A stretch of 64,000 bases of DNA, from positions 2,283,889 through 2,347,888 of the forward strand of contig DDFJ01000004.1 of NCBI GenBank assembly GCA_002337125.1. Direction: 5' to 3'. The notes beneath the pieces are model-generated. The model did no database searches, was not told the DNA's origin, and saw nothing but the letters and a program-made list of their open reading frames with translations. Origin of the DNA: Chitinophagaceae bacterium UBA1931 (GTDB taxonomy: Bacteria > Bacteroidota > Bacteroidia > Chitinophagales > Chitinophagaceae). Of the stretch, positions 25,712-35,900 are shown piece by piece. Positions within the stretch are counted from its first letter, which is position 1. Each line of letters starts with the position of its first letter. Position numbers and translations under genes: made by a program.

Positions 25712-26650
25712 ATGATAAAAACAGTTTTACGCATCATCCTCTTATTTGCCGTTTTACCCTCTTGTAAAGGGCAGCAGGGTAACGCTGTTTTGCATCAGCC
25801 TAATTTCATTGACAGTATTCATACAGCCCTGCAATTGCAAGATTTGATTGTAAGGGTTGACAACAGGTATAAAGATTTTAAAATAAATACGGACTTAAAA
25901 TCTCACAGTAAATATTCAAGGAGAAATTATAAAAAAACAGCAGACAGTTTACATGTTCAACCATGGACAAAAGCGGATTTTGATCATAACGGACTTACTG
26001 ATATACTGATAATTGGCAACTGGTATGACTACTGTGTTATCTGCATCCTGGACAAAGGCGACAAGTATGAACTTAAACGTATAACAAGAAGAAGTTTCCA
26101 GGAAAGCAGTTTTCCGGTAGTGGAAAACAACAACATCAACTACTATTATGAAAGTGAGCCAGATCCTGCGGACCTGGATAAACCAAGACAACTTGAGCAA
26201 ATTACATTGACGTATAAATCCGGAGACTTTGTTGAAGAAAACAAAAAACCGGCAACACATCAAATTGAAAAAATTGAGTATTCCACAAGCGGATGTTTAG
26301 GATTTTGCCCCGTGTTTAACTTAACCATAAATGCCGACAGGACTTCAACATGGTTTGCGAACATGTATAACGACATTGACAAAAAGGAAATGAAAGGACA
26401 TTTTCAAACAGTGATTACCAAGGAAAAATATGATGAATTGGTTGGGCTGCTGAACTATATCGATTTTGAAAACCTGAAAAATAAATATTCGGTAGACTGG
26501 ACAGATGACCAGAGCTGCATTTTAAAAATAACTTACGACAATGGTAGGGTTAAGACGATCAGCGATTATGGCTTAATAGGGACGTATGGACTTGACCGGG
26601 TTTACCAGTTACTTTTTGAATTAAGAATAAACCAGCAATGGAAAAAATAA
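25712..26650 (+). CDS. Lipoprotein with C-terminal DUF6438-like domain
   Basis: The 312-residue protein begins with a lipoprotein signal (LFAVLPSC, Cys18). The middle part has DFDHNGLTDILIIGNWYDY, a calcium-binding-like FG-GAP/VCBS-type strand. From about residue 190 the sequence EKIEYSTSGCLGFCPVFNLTI with a C-x3-C pair matches DUF6438 proteins, which are secreted and of unknown role. It starts 45 bp after the previous lipoprotein gene and may be co-transcribed with it. Confidence 0.75.
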   Translation: MIKTVLRIILLFAVLPSCKGQQGNAVLHQPNFIDSIHTALQLQDLIVRVDNRYKDFKINTDLKSHSKYSRRNYKKTADSLHVQPWTKADFDHNGLTDILIIGNWYDYCVICILDKGDKYELKRITRRSFQESSFPVVENNNINYYYESEPDPADLDKPRQLEQITLTYKSGDFVEENKKPATHQIEKIEYSTSGCLGFCPVFNLTINADRTSTWFANMYNDIDKKEMKGHFQTVITKEKYDELVGLLNYIDFENLKNKYSVDWTDDQSCILKITYDNGRVKTISDYGLIGTYGLDRVYQLLFELRINQQWKK

Positions 26651-26775
26651 ACGGCTGAAAGTGCTATTGAAGAAGCTGCAGTTACCGATTGCAAAGAACA
26701 GCCAACATGATCTTTTTTTAAACACAATGTGCATACATTTGAATGCCTTTAACCTGGCAGCTTAAAAACCAAAAA

Positions 26776-27492
26776 ATGAAAACATTTAAAAAACTCTTCC
26801 CCACTATTTTCTTCCTGCTTTTGTTGAACAGCGTTTTTGGACAAAGCTTTAAAGAAGTAAAAACAGCAAACGATGTATTGGAGAATGCCATCACCGCTTT
26901 GGGTGGCAAAGATTTTTTGTTAAGTATTAAAACCCTGTATACTGACATGAGTACAGAAATGGATGGCAGACAGGTACACTGGATTACCAAAGAAATGCTG
27001 CCTAATAAGGGTTCTTTCCAGATTGTATACGAGGGACGGGTTGTGTATCATAACTGGTATGACGGGAAAACGGGATATGAAATGGTGAAAGGCGAAAAAC
27101 AGAAGGCTGACCCTGAAGAGTTTAAAGACAAGGAATTCAAACGAAATATTTTTAATGAGCTGGATTATATTGATTCTTCTTTATGGAAACTGGAACTAAT
27201 TGGAGAAGAAAAGGTGCATAAAGAAGCCTGTTATAAAATCAAGGCAACTGCCGTAAACGGCGAGGTACAGCATTTATACTACAGCAAGCATTCGTTTTAT
27301 ATGCTGCGTGAAGACAAGATTGCGAATTCAGAAAAAGACAGCTTCAGTTCTGTGATATTTTCAGACTATAAAAATTATAACGGATTAATATACTATTCTG
27401 TTCTAAAACTCAGTGCCGGTAAAAAGACGCAGGTTGGTAAGGTTGTGAGTTTACTGATCAATGAACAGATTACTGAGGAGGATTTTAAATAA
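26776..27492 (+). CDS. Secreted protein resembling outer-membrane lipoprotein-sorting (LolA-like) proteins
   Basis: The start at 26776 gives a signal peptide (MKTFKKLFPTIFFLLLLNS, cleaved near VFGQ). The 238-residue product has ANDVLENAITALGGKDFLLSIKTLYT at the N-terminus, a form typical of LolA/LppX-fold proteins in Bacteroidota. The rest is beta-rich, with HNWYDGKTGYEMVKGEKQ and YYSKHSFYMLRED. Such proteins may carry lipids or lipoproteins in the periplasm. Single gene, 28 bp before the next. Confidence 0.65.
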   Translation: MKTFKKLFPTIFFLLLLNSVFGQSFKEVKTANDVLENAITALGGKDFLLSIKTLYTDMSTEMDGRQVHWITKEMLPNKGSFQIVYEGRVVYHNWYDGKTGYEMVKGEKQKADPEEFKDKEFKRNIFNELDYIDSSLWKLELIGEEKVHKEACYKIKATAVNGEVQHLYYSKHSFYMLREDKIANSEKDSFSSVIFSDYKNYNGLIYYSVLKLSAGKKTQVGKVVSLLINEQITEEDFK

Positions 27493-27520
27493 GGAAACAG
27501 GAGCATCATTGATTTAAGGT

Positions 27521-28057
27521 ATGATGCAAAGAGCCATGAAAGTACAGGCAGATTTTATATACCAGCCAACAAGTGGAAAATACCGGGAAAAGATTTTCGA
27601 TATTCCAACCCAGGACTTTACTATCCGAAACTGGAGTTGGGTACTCTTTACCAAAACCGATGGAACAGAGTGGGCAGGCTCATTTCATGGCGGACAGGTA
27701 AATCAACGGCTGGTTACAATACTTAAAGATTTGCCCTTTGTGTTTATTGTTTCTGAAGGGCAAGGCTATGTTGTTAATGCTGAAACCGAAGAATTATTAA
27801 TGTGTACCGAGGAAGACTCTATCAGAGAGGCAATAAGTATTGGAGATACTCCACTGGTTGTTTATGCGAATGTATGGGGCATTTTTACTTTTGATGATTC
27901 GCTTGAAATTAAAAAGCTTATTGTACCATTTGAATTCTATTTTGTTTGGTTCAAAAATGTTTCAGATGGGTTTCTTGAAATGGAATATGAAGAAATATAT
28001 ACAGGAGAACTGAAGAAGGCTTATTTAAATACGAAAACATTGCAGTTTCAAGAGTAA
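27521..28057 (+). CDS. Hypothetical protein
   Basis: The 178-residue cytoplasmic protein contains WSWVLFTKTDGTEWAGSFHGG (about residues 38-58), VFIVSEGQGYVVNAETEELL and VVYANVWGIFTFDD. It resembles small immunity or SMI1-context proteins by its Trp/Gly-rich strands, but no family is assigned. It lies 28 bp after the LolA-like gene and converges with the next minus-strand gene. Confidence 0.6.
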   Translation: MMQRAMKVQADFIYQPTSGKYREKIFDIPTQDFTIRNWSWVLFTKTDGTEWAGSFHGGQVNQRLVTILKDLPFVFIVSEGQGYVVNAETEELLMCTEEDSIREAISIGDTPLVVYANVWGIFTFDDSLEIKKLIVPFEFYFVWFKNVSDGFLEMEYEEIYTGELKKAYLNTKTLQFQE

Positions 28058-28063
28058 GGTTGA

Positions 28064-28079
28064 TGACAATGGTTTGTCA
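28064..28079. terminator. Possible bidirectional terminator between convergent genes
   Basis: Perfect 6-bp stem TGACAA / TTGTCA with loop TGGT. It lies between two convergent genes and touches the stop codon of the minus-strand one. AT-rich flanks, no long T tract. Confidence 0.3.
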
Positions 28080-28898
28080 ATATGTATTAACTACTGCAAT
28101 AACTGCTTTGATAATGTCGGAATATAATTGCGCTGAAAGCCTGTCGTAGGTTTCATCATCTTCTGTATTTTCAAATCCAAGGTCATTCCAGGAGCCCATG
28201 CCACCAAAAACCCATGCTAATGCTGCAGAAAACAAAACCTGTTTTGCTGTGAGCGAATAGTTGCCAAGAGGGACAATGTCTTTGTTGTAATAATTTTCTT
28301 CCGGAAGCGAACTTTGCAGTGTTGATTTTGCTTTATCAAACAGTTCGCCCCAATTCTGCAGGTCATGTTTAAAGGCAAAGGCTGCAATTTCAGTCAGTGT
28401 TTGCTGCAGATCGTCTTTTATCTTATTGATATTTATCTGCAGGTTACTGACAGGTTGTTCAGCAAGGTTTGTCAAATAATTTACTGACCAGATTTTATTA
28501 TCAATGGCATCTTTATTTGTAACCTCCCAACGGTTTGCCCAATAAATTGAATAACCGTTAAAAACAGATTCAATTAACCAGGATCCACCACCACCAACAA
28601 GCCCTGCAAGTTTGTGGTCTTTTGCAAAGCTCTGATCTTTTGAATGTTCAAAATAAAGGCGAAGGTTTCTGCAGCCGCTATTCTTTAAATACTCAAACCA
28701 TTTTACCGGATTTTCTGCAACAGGTTTTTCCACGGGCTTTGAAAAGAAAAAGGTTTTTTTAATTACGCCGAAGCCGACCTTGTTACAAAACTGAAAAGTG
28801 GTATTAGCAGAATTAAAATCAGCAGGAACATTTCCGTTTTTCAGAAATTCATTTCCATAAGCTGTTAATGCAATGAGTTGTGCTAAAATTCCTGTCAT
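28077..28898 (-). CDS. Conserved-looking hypothetical protein
   Basis: The 273-residue soluble protein starts MTGILAQLIALTAYGNEFLK and has a glycine-rich GLVGGGGSWLIES (about residues 99-111). Its C-terminal half is helical and ends with VLFSAALAWVFGGMGSWNDLGF and QLYSDIIKAVIAVVN. No named domain is recognised. It is the only minus-strand gene at the right end of the accessory region. Confidence 0.65.
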   Translation of the reverse strand: MTGILAQLIALTAYGNEFLKNGNVPADFNSANTTFQFCNKVGFGVIKKTFFFSKPVEKPVAENPVKWFEYLKNSGCRNLRLYFEHSKDQSFAKDHKLAGLVGGGGSWLIESVFNGYSIYWANRWEVTNKDAIDNKIWSVNYLTNLAEQPVSNLQININKIKDDLQQTLTEIAAFAFKHDLQNWGELFDKAKSTLQSSLPEENYYNKDIVPLGNYSLTAKQVLFSAALAWVFGGMGSWNDLGFENTEDDETYDRLSAQLYSDIIKAVIAVVNTY

Positions 28899-28924
28899 CT
28901 GTTTTAGTGTTTTGTTTTAATGAA

Positions 28925-29025
28925 TGTGATCCAGCGCAACAACGTTTAACCTGTAATTACACAGTTGAAACAGCTGAGCCTGTATGTTGCGGATTACCTG
29001 TTGCTTTTTAAACGTTTCCAGGTCA
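28925..29025. repeat. Partial intergenic module R6
   Basis: Contains GCCTGTATGTTGCGGATTAC and CTGTTGCTTTTTAAACG, which align with GCCTGTATTTTGCGGATCAC and TGATGCCTCTTAAACCCG of R2. It marks the right border of the repeat-rich accessory region, next to the rhomboid gene. Confidence 0.4.
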
Positions 29026-30636
29026 TCACCCTTCTTCATCTTCCGGTTTTACAAGCCCGGTTAACACAAAGCCTGCACCTAAAAACAGTCCGCTTACAAG
29101 TCCGCCAAGATGTGCTGCGTTATCAATACCGCTGCCCACAAAACCCATCACAAGGTTAAAGCCAACAAACACCAGGATGCTGATGAGGAAACCGGAACCC
29201 AATGAACGGGGAAATACTTTCATTAAAATAGCAACCAGCATAAAACCATATAACCCGAAGATGGCTCCTGATGCACCTACACTAACAACATCGTTATTAT
29301 GCCATGCAATACTAGTGAGGCTGGCAATAAGACCGGTGAGGAAATAGACCAGTACAAATTTTGTTTTACCCAACAGCGGTTCAAGAAATAAACCCACTAA
29401 GATGAGCGCAAACATATTGGTCAGGATATGCATAAAGCCTCCGTGCAGAAACATGCTGGTGATCAATCTCCACCATTCACCATCGGCAACGGAAGAACGG
29501 AGATTGCCTCCCCATTGCAATAAAGCCGAAGGGCTGAAAGAAATAAAACCCAATCCGCAAAGCACCATGATGATAAATACAAGAATGTTGATATCGGCAA
29601 TAACAGCTGTGGCTGCATTGTGTTTTTGCGGAATGAAGAAAGAAACAAACTCTTTCAGCTCATCGGGGTTCTTTTTCTTTGCCTGTTTTTCTGTTGTTAA
29701 CGGGGGAAACCAAAGCAGTACGGCCCAGGTAAAAAGCCCGATGGCAAGTGAACCAAAAATCCATTGCAGCTTTTGTCCGTTGCGTTGTGCAAACGGTTCA
29801 TTAAAGGCGGCAAATACAAGATGTTTCTTTGGTTCAAATACTGATTCATTTTTTGTTGCAGCAAGAAAATGATTACGGTCGTTACTGTTGTCCATTAACT
29901 CCAGGTAAACGAACTGCTGCAGATTGCTGTTATTGTATTCCCGTTCACAATCACGTGCAAATTCTTCATAAGCTTCTTTTTTCTCATCTTCTGTTTTGCT
30001 GTTGCTGATGGTTTTTGAATACTTCTTGCCCAGCCAGCATAAGTATTTACTGTTGCGGATCATTCCTGTATCAGTGTCAAGAATGGGTGTAACAGTGTAA
30101 ATCTTCATGTTAAACTCTGTATTGTATTTTCCGCTTACAGAGAAATCGGTTTGCAGGGCAACCTTGCTTTTATCAATGAACAGTTTGCTGAGTGTATAAT
30201 ATTTTGTTGGTTCCTGTTTATCCATGTCGGAAACAACTTCCAGCCTGGTAAGTTTACCCGTAGCTGTTTTAAGATATTCCTGTGCTATAATTGTGGGTAT
30301 AGCAATGATGAGTGTTGCAAGGATCTGGTAGAAGAAAGAAGCATTATCGTTTTTAAAAACCAACCGCCTTGCTTTTGGTCTTAACCATATAAGCATGGGG
30401 ATCAATGGCAGGGTAATGGGAAGAGCAAAGTTGAGTACTTCTTCTTTTAAGGAAAGACCGCCTTTAATAAAAAGCAACCAGTGCAGGAAGCTGTAAACAA
30501 TGTTGAAGCAAAGGGCAATGATTAACAGGGGTACAAACAGCAGCCTGATTTTCTCTTTATATTTTTCCATAAAGCGGTTAAGATAGGAAAACAATGTGGA
30601 AATAAAAGAACGGCATTGCCAACTGTTAAGATGCAT
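29026..30636 (-). CDS. Rhomboid family intramembrane serine protease
   Basis: The protein (536 residues, or 514 if the Met at 30570 is used) has two N-terminal membrane helices, a large middle domain of about 150 residues facing the periplasm, and a C-terminal rhomboid domain. The active site is GASGAIFG with Ser456 and the His partner AAHLGG (His509). The typical HGGFMHILTNM loop comes before them. By family it cuts membrane proteins within the bilayer. The extra middle domain is unrecognised. It starts 2 bp after the RDD gene stop, so the two are an operon. Confidence 0.88.
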   Translation of the reverse strand: MHLNSWQCRSFISTLFSYLNRFMEKYKEKIRLLFVPLLIIALCFNIVYSFLHWLLFIKGGLSLKEEVLNFALPITLPLIPMLIWLRPKARRLVFKNDNASFFYQILATLIIAIPTIIAQEYLKTATGKLTRLEVVSDMDKQEPTKYYTLSKLFIDKSKVALQTDFSVSGKYNTEFNMKIYTVTPILDTDTGMIRNSKYLCWLGKKYSKTISNSKTEDEKKEAYEEFARDCEREYNNSNLQQFVYLELMDNSNDRNHFLAATKNESVFEPKKHLVFAAFNEPFAQRNGQKLQWIFGSLAIGLFTWAVLLWFPPLTTEKQAKKKNPDELKEFVSFFIPQKHNAATAVIADINILVFIIMVLCGLGFISFSPSALLQWGGNLRSSVADGEWWRLITSMFLHGGFMHILTNMFALILVGLFLEPLLGKTKFVLVYFLTGLIASLTSIAWHNNDVVSVGASGAIFGLYGFMLVAILMKVFPRSLGSGFLISILVFVGFNLVMGFVGSGIDNAAHLGGLVSGLFLGAGFVLTGLVKPEDEEG

Positions 30637-30638
30637 AT

Positions 30639-31508
30639 TTAATCAGCACCCATTGTTGTTGAGCGGCTCATCACTCTTACAGGGCTCTTGTACATAAACT
30701 TGATCGTTCCCTTAAAACTACTCCTGGGATGTTGCGTGTAAATAATATCCAGCACCTTTTTTTCAAGTAGTTCATACGACTGCTGATCATCGAGGTAATT
30801 TTCTTTTAGCGTAAGAACAGCTGAAATGTACCTGAGCTTATTATTTTTTGATTGATCATATATTCTTATACTCGGCTGCAGGTACTGACCTGTACTATCG
30901 GTTAAAACCTGTTCCAGTTCTTTACTTTCTTTATCGTTATAAGAAGTTTCAACAAAGCCATTATCAGGCCACACTAATTTATCGGGCAACCGGCTTGCCA
31001 TTACTGTTAGTGTAAACGAGAGGAGGAAGGTGAGTATAACATAAACTACATTTACCCTGGGCTGCTCTGCAGTTGCATCGTAAGGCACCAATCTTGTACC
31101 TGCAACACGGTCGCCGATGCGCCTGCTGCTGTTGAACAGGGCCACTATAAATTCAACAGGCCAGATCACACAAAACAAATTGCGTACAAAACATTGCAAA
31201 GGGCTGGCCGGTAAACCTGTTTTATGATTCAGCACCTGGAATTTTAAAATGCGTTTGGCGAGGCTTCTTCCGTTAATAATATCCTTGCAGAAGTAAAGTG
31301 AAAAACCAAACAACATTGCATAACCACCCACCCCGCTAAACAGAAATGTTGGAGGCTGATGAGGATCGTTAAAGTTTTTGAACAGATCCATCATCATAAA
31401 GGGAACAATAAAAACCATCATGGCCATTGTCATAATAATATGGTCAAGCAACATGCTGAGGATACGCATGCCGGTGTCAACTCGTTTGTTTGGTTCTGCT
31501 GTTGTCAT
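30639..31508 (-). CDS. RDD family membrane protein
   Basis: The 289-residue protein has an RDD domain (about residues 10-155) with helices LSMLLDHIIMTMAMMVFIV and the motifs DIINGRSLAKRIL and RRIGDRVAGTRLV, the Arg/Asp-rich marks of the family. The C-terminal half has a third hydrophobic stretch and a soluble tail. RDD proteins are poorly characterised; some affect ion or small-molecule transport. It is translationally near-coupled to the rhomboid gene. Confidence 0.85.
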   Translation of the reverse strand: MTTAEPNKRVDTGMRILSMLLDHIIMTMAMMVFIVPFMMMDLFKNFNDPHQPPTFLFSGVGGYAMLFGFSLYFCKDIINGRSLAKRILKFQVLNHKTGLPASPLQCFVRNLFCVIWPVEFIVALFNSSRRIGDRVAGTRLVPYDATAEQPRVNVVYVILTFLLSFTLTVMASRLPDKLVWPDNGFVETSYNDKESKELEQVLTDSTGQYLQPSIRIYDQSKNNKLRYISAVLTLKENYLDDQQSYELLEKKVLDIIYTQHPRSSFKGTIKFMYKSPVRVMSRSTTMGAD

Positions 31509-31604
31509 GAGCTGATTGTTTTATTTTAATCATTCTTATCTATTGTACTTTACAAAACTCATCCTGCCAGCAGGCAGCCACGGGCCGTTTACCTGAATCT
31601 ACTG

Positions 31605-32105
31605 TTAAAACTCAAATTCATCTCTTCTGCAAAAGAATTCGGGTTGATATTCCTGAATTATACAACCACCCAGCATAATCCTGTTTTTCTTAAACCGCTT
31701 AAACATTTTTGGTGAAGGATAACCGTAAACAATTGGTATTACGTATTTCGACTTTAAACAAACAGGACATACATGCTTTTCGTGAAAAGGGCGATAAAAT
31801 GCAGTATCGGGAACAAATACTTTTTGAATGGAAACAGGCGCTTCGCTTGAAGTAAAACGGAAAATTTTACTTTTAAGTCCCATCCATGTAAAATAGCATA
31901 ACCGGTATTTAGGATTGGTTAGCTCAAAACTGATTATACCTGATTTGTCGGTAAACACAGTGTCTTTTGTAAGAGGAAAAACAACAAACCCATTACTTAC
32001 AGTTACAGAATCTTCAAGGTAAATACAGGCTTTAAATACACTGTTTTGTGCAACTGCAGAAAACAGTGTAAAAAAACAGAATACTGTTAAAAGGGTTTTC
32101 ATCAA
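31605..32105 (-). CDS. Secreted protein with Cys-rich C-terminal region
   Basis: The 166-residue protein has a signal peptide (to AVAQ, residue 20), a beta-sandwich-like middle (SGIISFELTNPKYRLCYFTW, resembling carboxypeptidase-regulatory repeats) and a C-terminal CPVCLKSKYVIPIVYGYP, then GGCIIQEYQPEFFC. The pattern C-x2-C...PI-YG-P...GGC...C recurs in uncharacterised proteins of many bacteria. Cys pairs may bind metal or form disulfides. Single gene in line with 32153. Confidence 0.6.
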   Translation of the reverse strand: MMKTLLTVFCFFTLFSAVAQNSVFKACIYLEDSVTVSNGFVVFPLTKDTVFTDKSGIISFELTNPKYRLCYFTWMGLKSKIFRFTSSEAPVSIQKVFVPDTAFYRPFHEKHVCPVCLKSKYVIPIVYGYPSPKMFKRFKKNRIMLGGCIIQEYQPEFFCRRDEFEF

Positions 32106-32152
32106 TAAGTTTCTTTTTACTGCTGCAGTTCAAGATTTTTTTATATGCTTTT

Positions 32153-32626
32153 CTATTTTACCGGAACAAATTCAAACAAGAAGCTTTGTTTATCACCATC
32201 GTTGTAATCAATTTCAAGAAACAGTTTGCTGGTTGATTCAATTTTTCCATTGAAGCTGTTTTTTAACGGACCCTCCAACGCTTTATCAGGCGATTTATCG
32301 TTGTTGATGCTGAAATGAATTGACTGTCCTTCAATTTTATAAACACCTGCTTTTTCAAACCTGCCTTTTTTCCCAAACCATACAGCCACTTTTTCGGGAG
32401 CGAATGAATTAACTGCCTGTGAGTATACAGTGCCATCATCATAAAAACGCAGGTACATATAGATTTCCATTTTGTTGTTGGCAACTGTTATTTCTTTGGT
32501 TTTGGCAATATACAAACCATCGAAACGGATGCTAGAATCTTTTGCGGTCTGGCTGGTAGTTTGTGCAGGTAAGAAAACAACAAAAACAAAGAGTGCAACA
32601 ATGAAGGAAACGAAGTTCTTTTTCAT
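32153..32626 (-). CDS. Secreted hypothetical protein
   Basis: The 157-residue protein has a signal peptide (MKKNFVSFIVALFVFVVFL, cleaved near PAQ). The mature part is beta-rich: FDGLYIAKTKE, YMYLRFYDDGTVYSQAV, GVYKIEGQSIHFSI. This layout (display of a computed field and its output) is common in lipocalin-like Bacteroidota proteins. No named family. Confidence 0.6.
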   Translation of the reverse strand: MKKNFVSFIVALFVFVVFLPAQTTSQTAKDSSIRFDGLYIAKTKEITVANNKMEIYMYLRFYDDGTVYSQAVNSFAPEKVAVWFGKKGRFEKAGVYKIEGQSIHFSINNDKSPDKALEGPLKNSFNGKIESTSKLFLEIDYNDGDKQSFLFEFVPVK

Positions 32627-32696
32627 GGTTTTACCGGTTTAGCAATTGAAAGGAATAGTTAAAGGTAACAGAGTTTGCAATATGATGTGTTGTTGC

Positions 32697-32945
32697 CTGC
32701 TTGTAAGATGGTAAGCGTGAATAGTTTCACTACGAAGCGTCATTGCGGGGGTAAGCGGGTTTGTGAAAAGGCTCGTGCCGAAGTAATCTTTTATTCTTCG
32801 TAGGAGGAAGATTGCTTCGTTCCTCGAAATGACGGTAGCGGGGATGATGATCGCATGCACTCTTGCCTTTCTGCCTCTTTGCCTTTGTGCCTCCACTCAA
32901 CAACACGCCCAACTTCAAACCATAAACTATAAACCATAAACTTCT
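32697..32945. repeat. Interspersed palindromic repeat, copy 4
   Basis: Long copy. Left arm CGTCATTGCGGGGG and CCGAAGTAATCT; inverted arm AGATTGCTTCGTTCCTCGAA and ATGACGG; then the shared tail CACTCTTGCCTTTCTGCC, TGCCTCCACTCAACAACACG and a run of AAACCATAAACTATAAACC units next to the histidine kinase stop. Confidence 0.75.
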
Positions 32946-32953
32946 TTTGCTGG

Positions 32954-35900
32954 TTAAAAGAATGGCAGATGTATTTCCACACGGCAGCCCATACCGGCAG
33001 CAGTTTCTATTTTCATTTCACCACCAAACGACTCAACCCTGCTGTTAATATTTGAAATACCGATTCCTTTTCCTTTTGCATTTAAATCAAAGCCCTTACC
33101 GTCATCGGCAATCATTAATGAAATGTTGTTTTCGTTTGCTTTGATACTGATTGATACATTTTCTGCTTCAGCATATTTCAGAATATTATTAACCAGTTCC
33201 TGTTCAATTCTGTAAATATTGATTTTGAGTTCGTAGGATAAGTTTTCTGCTGCTGTATCATACTCAAACCCGGTTTGAATATGACCGTGCTGGTTAAGTG
33301 TATTCAGAAGATCGTTGGTTAGTTCCTGCAGGTCAATTGTTTTTGTGGGTATAACCATTCTATGGCTTAACTGCCGTATTTCCTGAATGGATGAATTCAG
33401 CAGCTCAATAGGGTACTTTACAATTTCCTGGATTGTTTTGTTTTTCTGGCCAGCCATATCAAGGTATAATTTGGTACTGGCCAGTATCTGGTTAATATTG
33501 TCGTGCAGTTCTTTGCCAATAAAACTTTTCTCCTTTTCCTGGCCCATAATCATGGCCTTGGTAATTTTTTTCTGTTCGTCCAGTTTGGCATTCAGTCTTT
33601 CCTCCTCCAGCCTTCGTAATTCAGAAATATCAATATGCATCACTAAGGCCCCGGTATATTCCTGTTCCTGCAATGCAGTTACAATCATTTTATACCATCG
33701 TTTTACTTTCCGGTCCTGGCAATCGTATTCGACCTGGAATTTATCGGTGTTATGATCAAGCACCTGTTTAACACCCTTTGTAATGTTTGCCAGTTTTAAT
33801 TTGTTTTCAGCAGTTGCGTTTTGGGCAATATCCAGGTAATTTTCTCCAATACCGCAACAGGCAGCCAGGCAGCTGTTTTGTTTAACAGCTTCCCGCCATG
33901 CATCGTTAATATCCAGTATGGTTCCTTTATCATCAAGCAACGCAATGTTTGCCGGCAGGTTATTGAGTATAACAGCCATTCGTTGTGCCAGGGCATGCTT
34001 TTCCCATAAGCTTTTTTCCAATTCCTGTTCTGCAATTTTGCGTGGAGTAATATCCAGCATGGCCCCCGTCATGCGGTATGCGTTTCCTTTTTCATTATAC
34101 AGGATATAACCGCAATCAAGTATATAGGCAATGCTGCCATCGGCTTTCAGGTAACGGTATTCATCTGTCCAGAAATGCTTATTGTGTTTAAAGCAGTGAT
34201 TCATCCCTTCAATCACTTTTTTCCGGTCTTCGGGGTGTATGCGTGCGTAACCATCCGCAGGTTCGGTAATGTTGCTGTTTTGACTGTAACCAAAAATGCC
34301 GTAATAATTTTTATTTCGCCAGATGGTATTGGCTTTAATATCCCAGTCCCAGATCACATCGTTGGTGGCGGCAACCACCAGTTCAAAGCGCTCATTGGCC
34401 TCCCTTACTTTTTCTTCTGCTTTTGTTTTTTCGGTAATGTCACGTGAAAAGCAGGCAGTTCCCACTACGTTGTTTTCTTCAAAGATGGGATAAAACGATA
34501 TTTCGGATACCTGGTCTTCTGTTTTACCCAACGATTCAATCACCGTAAATGTTTTTCCGGCAAAGGCCTGTTTAAAATATTGCTGAAACCGCTTGTGCTG
34601 TTCCGTTGTAAAGCCAATCAGGGAAAGCTGCGTTCCCTGTATAGGGAATGCCCCGGTCTTTTTCAGTACATGTTCATCAAATGCTTTATTGGAAGTGATT
34701 AGCCTGAATTCTTTGTCAACACTCCACATAAAGTCCTGCGTATTATTGATCAGTGCATTTAAATTATTGCTGTCAAATTCTTTCTGTTTTTCTGAAGTTA
34801 TTTTTTCTGTTATGTTCTCGGCAAACATGATAATACCGCCAACTTCCCCGGAAGCATTATGCCAGGGCCTGATTTCCCAGCGTATCCAGTTAAGGGTACC
34901 ATCAGGCAGGACAAACAAATCGCATTCGTTTTTTTCAACAGCCCCCTTCAGGCAACGGGCATGAATATCTTTCCAGCGCTGTTCAATTGCAGGAAATAGT
35001 TCATAATGCGATTTGCCAATGAGATCAATTTGTTCAATGCCTCTGATCGTCTTCCATTTCTGGCTGGCAGCAATGTATTTCATTTCATGATCAAACATCG
35101 CCATTGCCGCAGGGTTGTATTCAATAAATAACTCCAGTTGTTCTTCCCGTTCAATTAGCCGGTTCTCTATTTCTTTACGTTCGGTAACATCCCGGAAATT
35201 AAACACAATTGCTTTTATAAACGGATCGTTGAGTAAATTGGTAAATGTTCCCTCAATCCATAAGTAATGGCCATTTTTGTGCATCATCCTGAACCTGTCG
35301 TTGAAAATTTTACCCGGGTTGGCCATGATTGTTTTCACCATCTGGGCTGCCTGCGGCTTATCATCGGGGTGTATGTTTTTGGTTGCTTCCACTCCCAGCA
35401 TATCTTCATTGGTCCAACCCAACACCCTTGCAGCAGCGGGGCTGCGGTAAACAAGTTTAAAGGAGTGATCCATTAACGTAACAATGTCATTACTGTTTTC
35501 AATTAATGCACGGAAACGGTTTTCACTTTCAAAAAGTTTTTCTTCGGGAATTGCTTCAGTAGGCAGATAAGCAGTTGTAACATCCTCGAACTGCAGAAGG
35601 AAACAATACACATTGCCTTCCCCGTTCATGACCGGGTTGAGATGAACTTCCAGGTAACGTTCTTCGATGTTGCCATTTGAAACAGGAATCCTGTATTTAT
35701 GAACTGGTAAATGCTGGGACTTGTTTTCTTTGACAGCATTGTTTGCCAATGAATTTAACAGCTGATAACCGGAATCATTTTTTCCATCATCTGACTGAAG
35801 CGGGAAAACCTCTTGCAGCTGTTGGCCCATTACAGCTTCCGGGTTTATACCAATTGTTTGCAGGCAGGAATTGGTTGCATGAAGTACAGTAAATTCTGGA

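Noticed and set aside
32639..32982. Several minus-strand frames between the histidine kinase and the secreted protein genes
   Set aside because: They lie inside the interspersed palindromic repeat and encode repeat-derived runs such as KAKRQKGKSA, also seen in the frames at 36916-37225.
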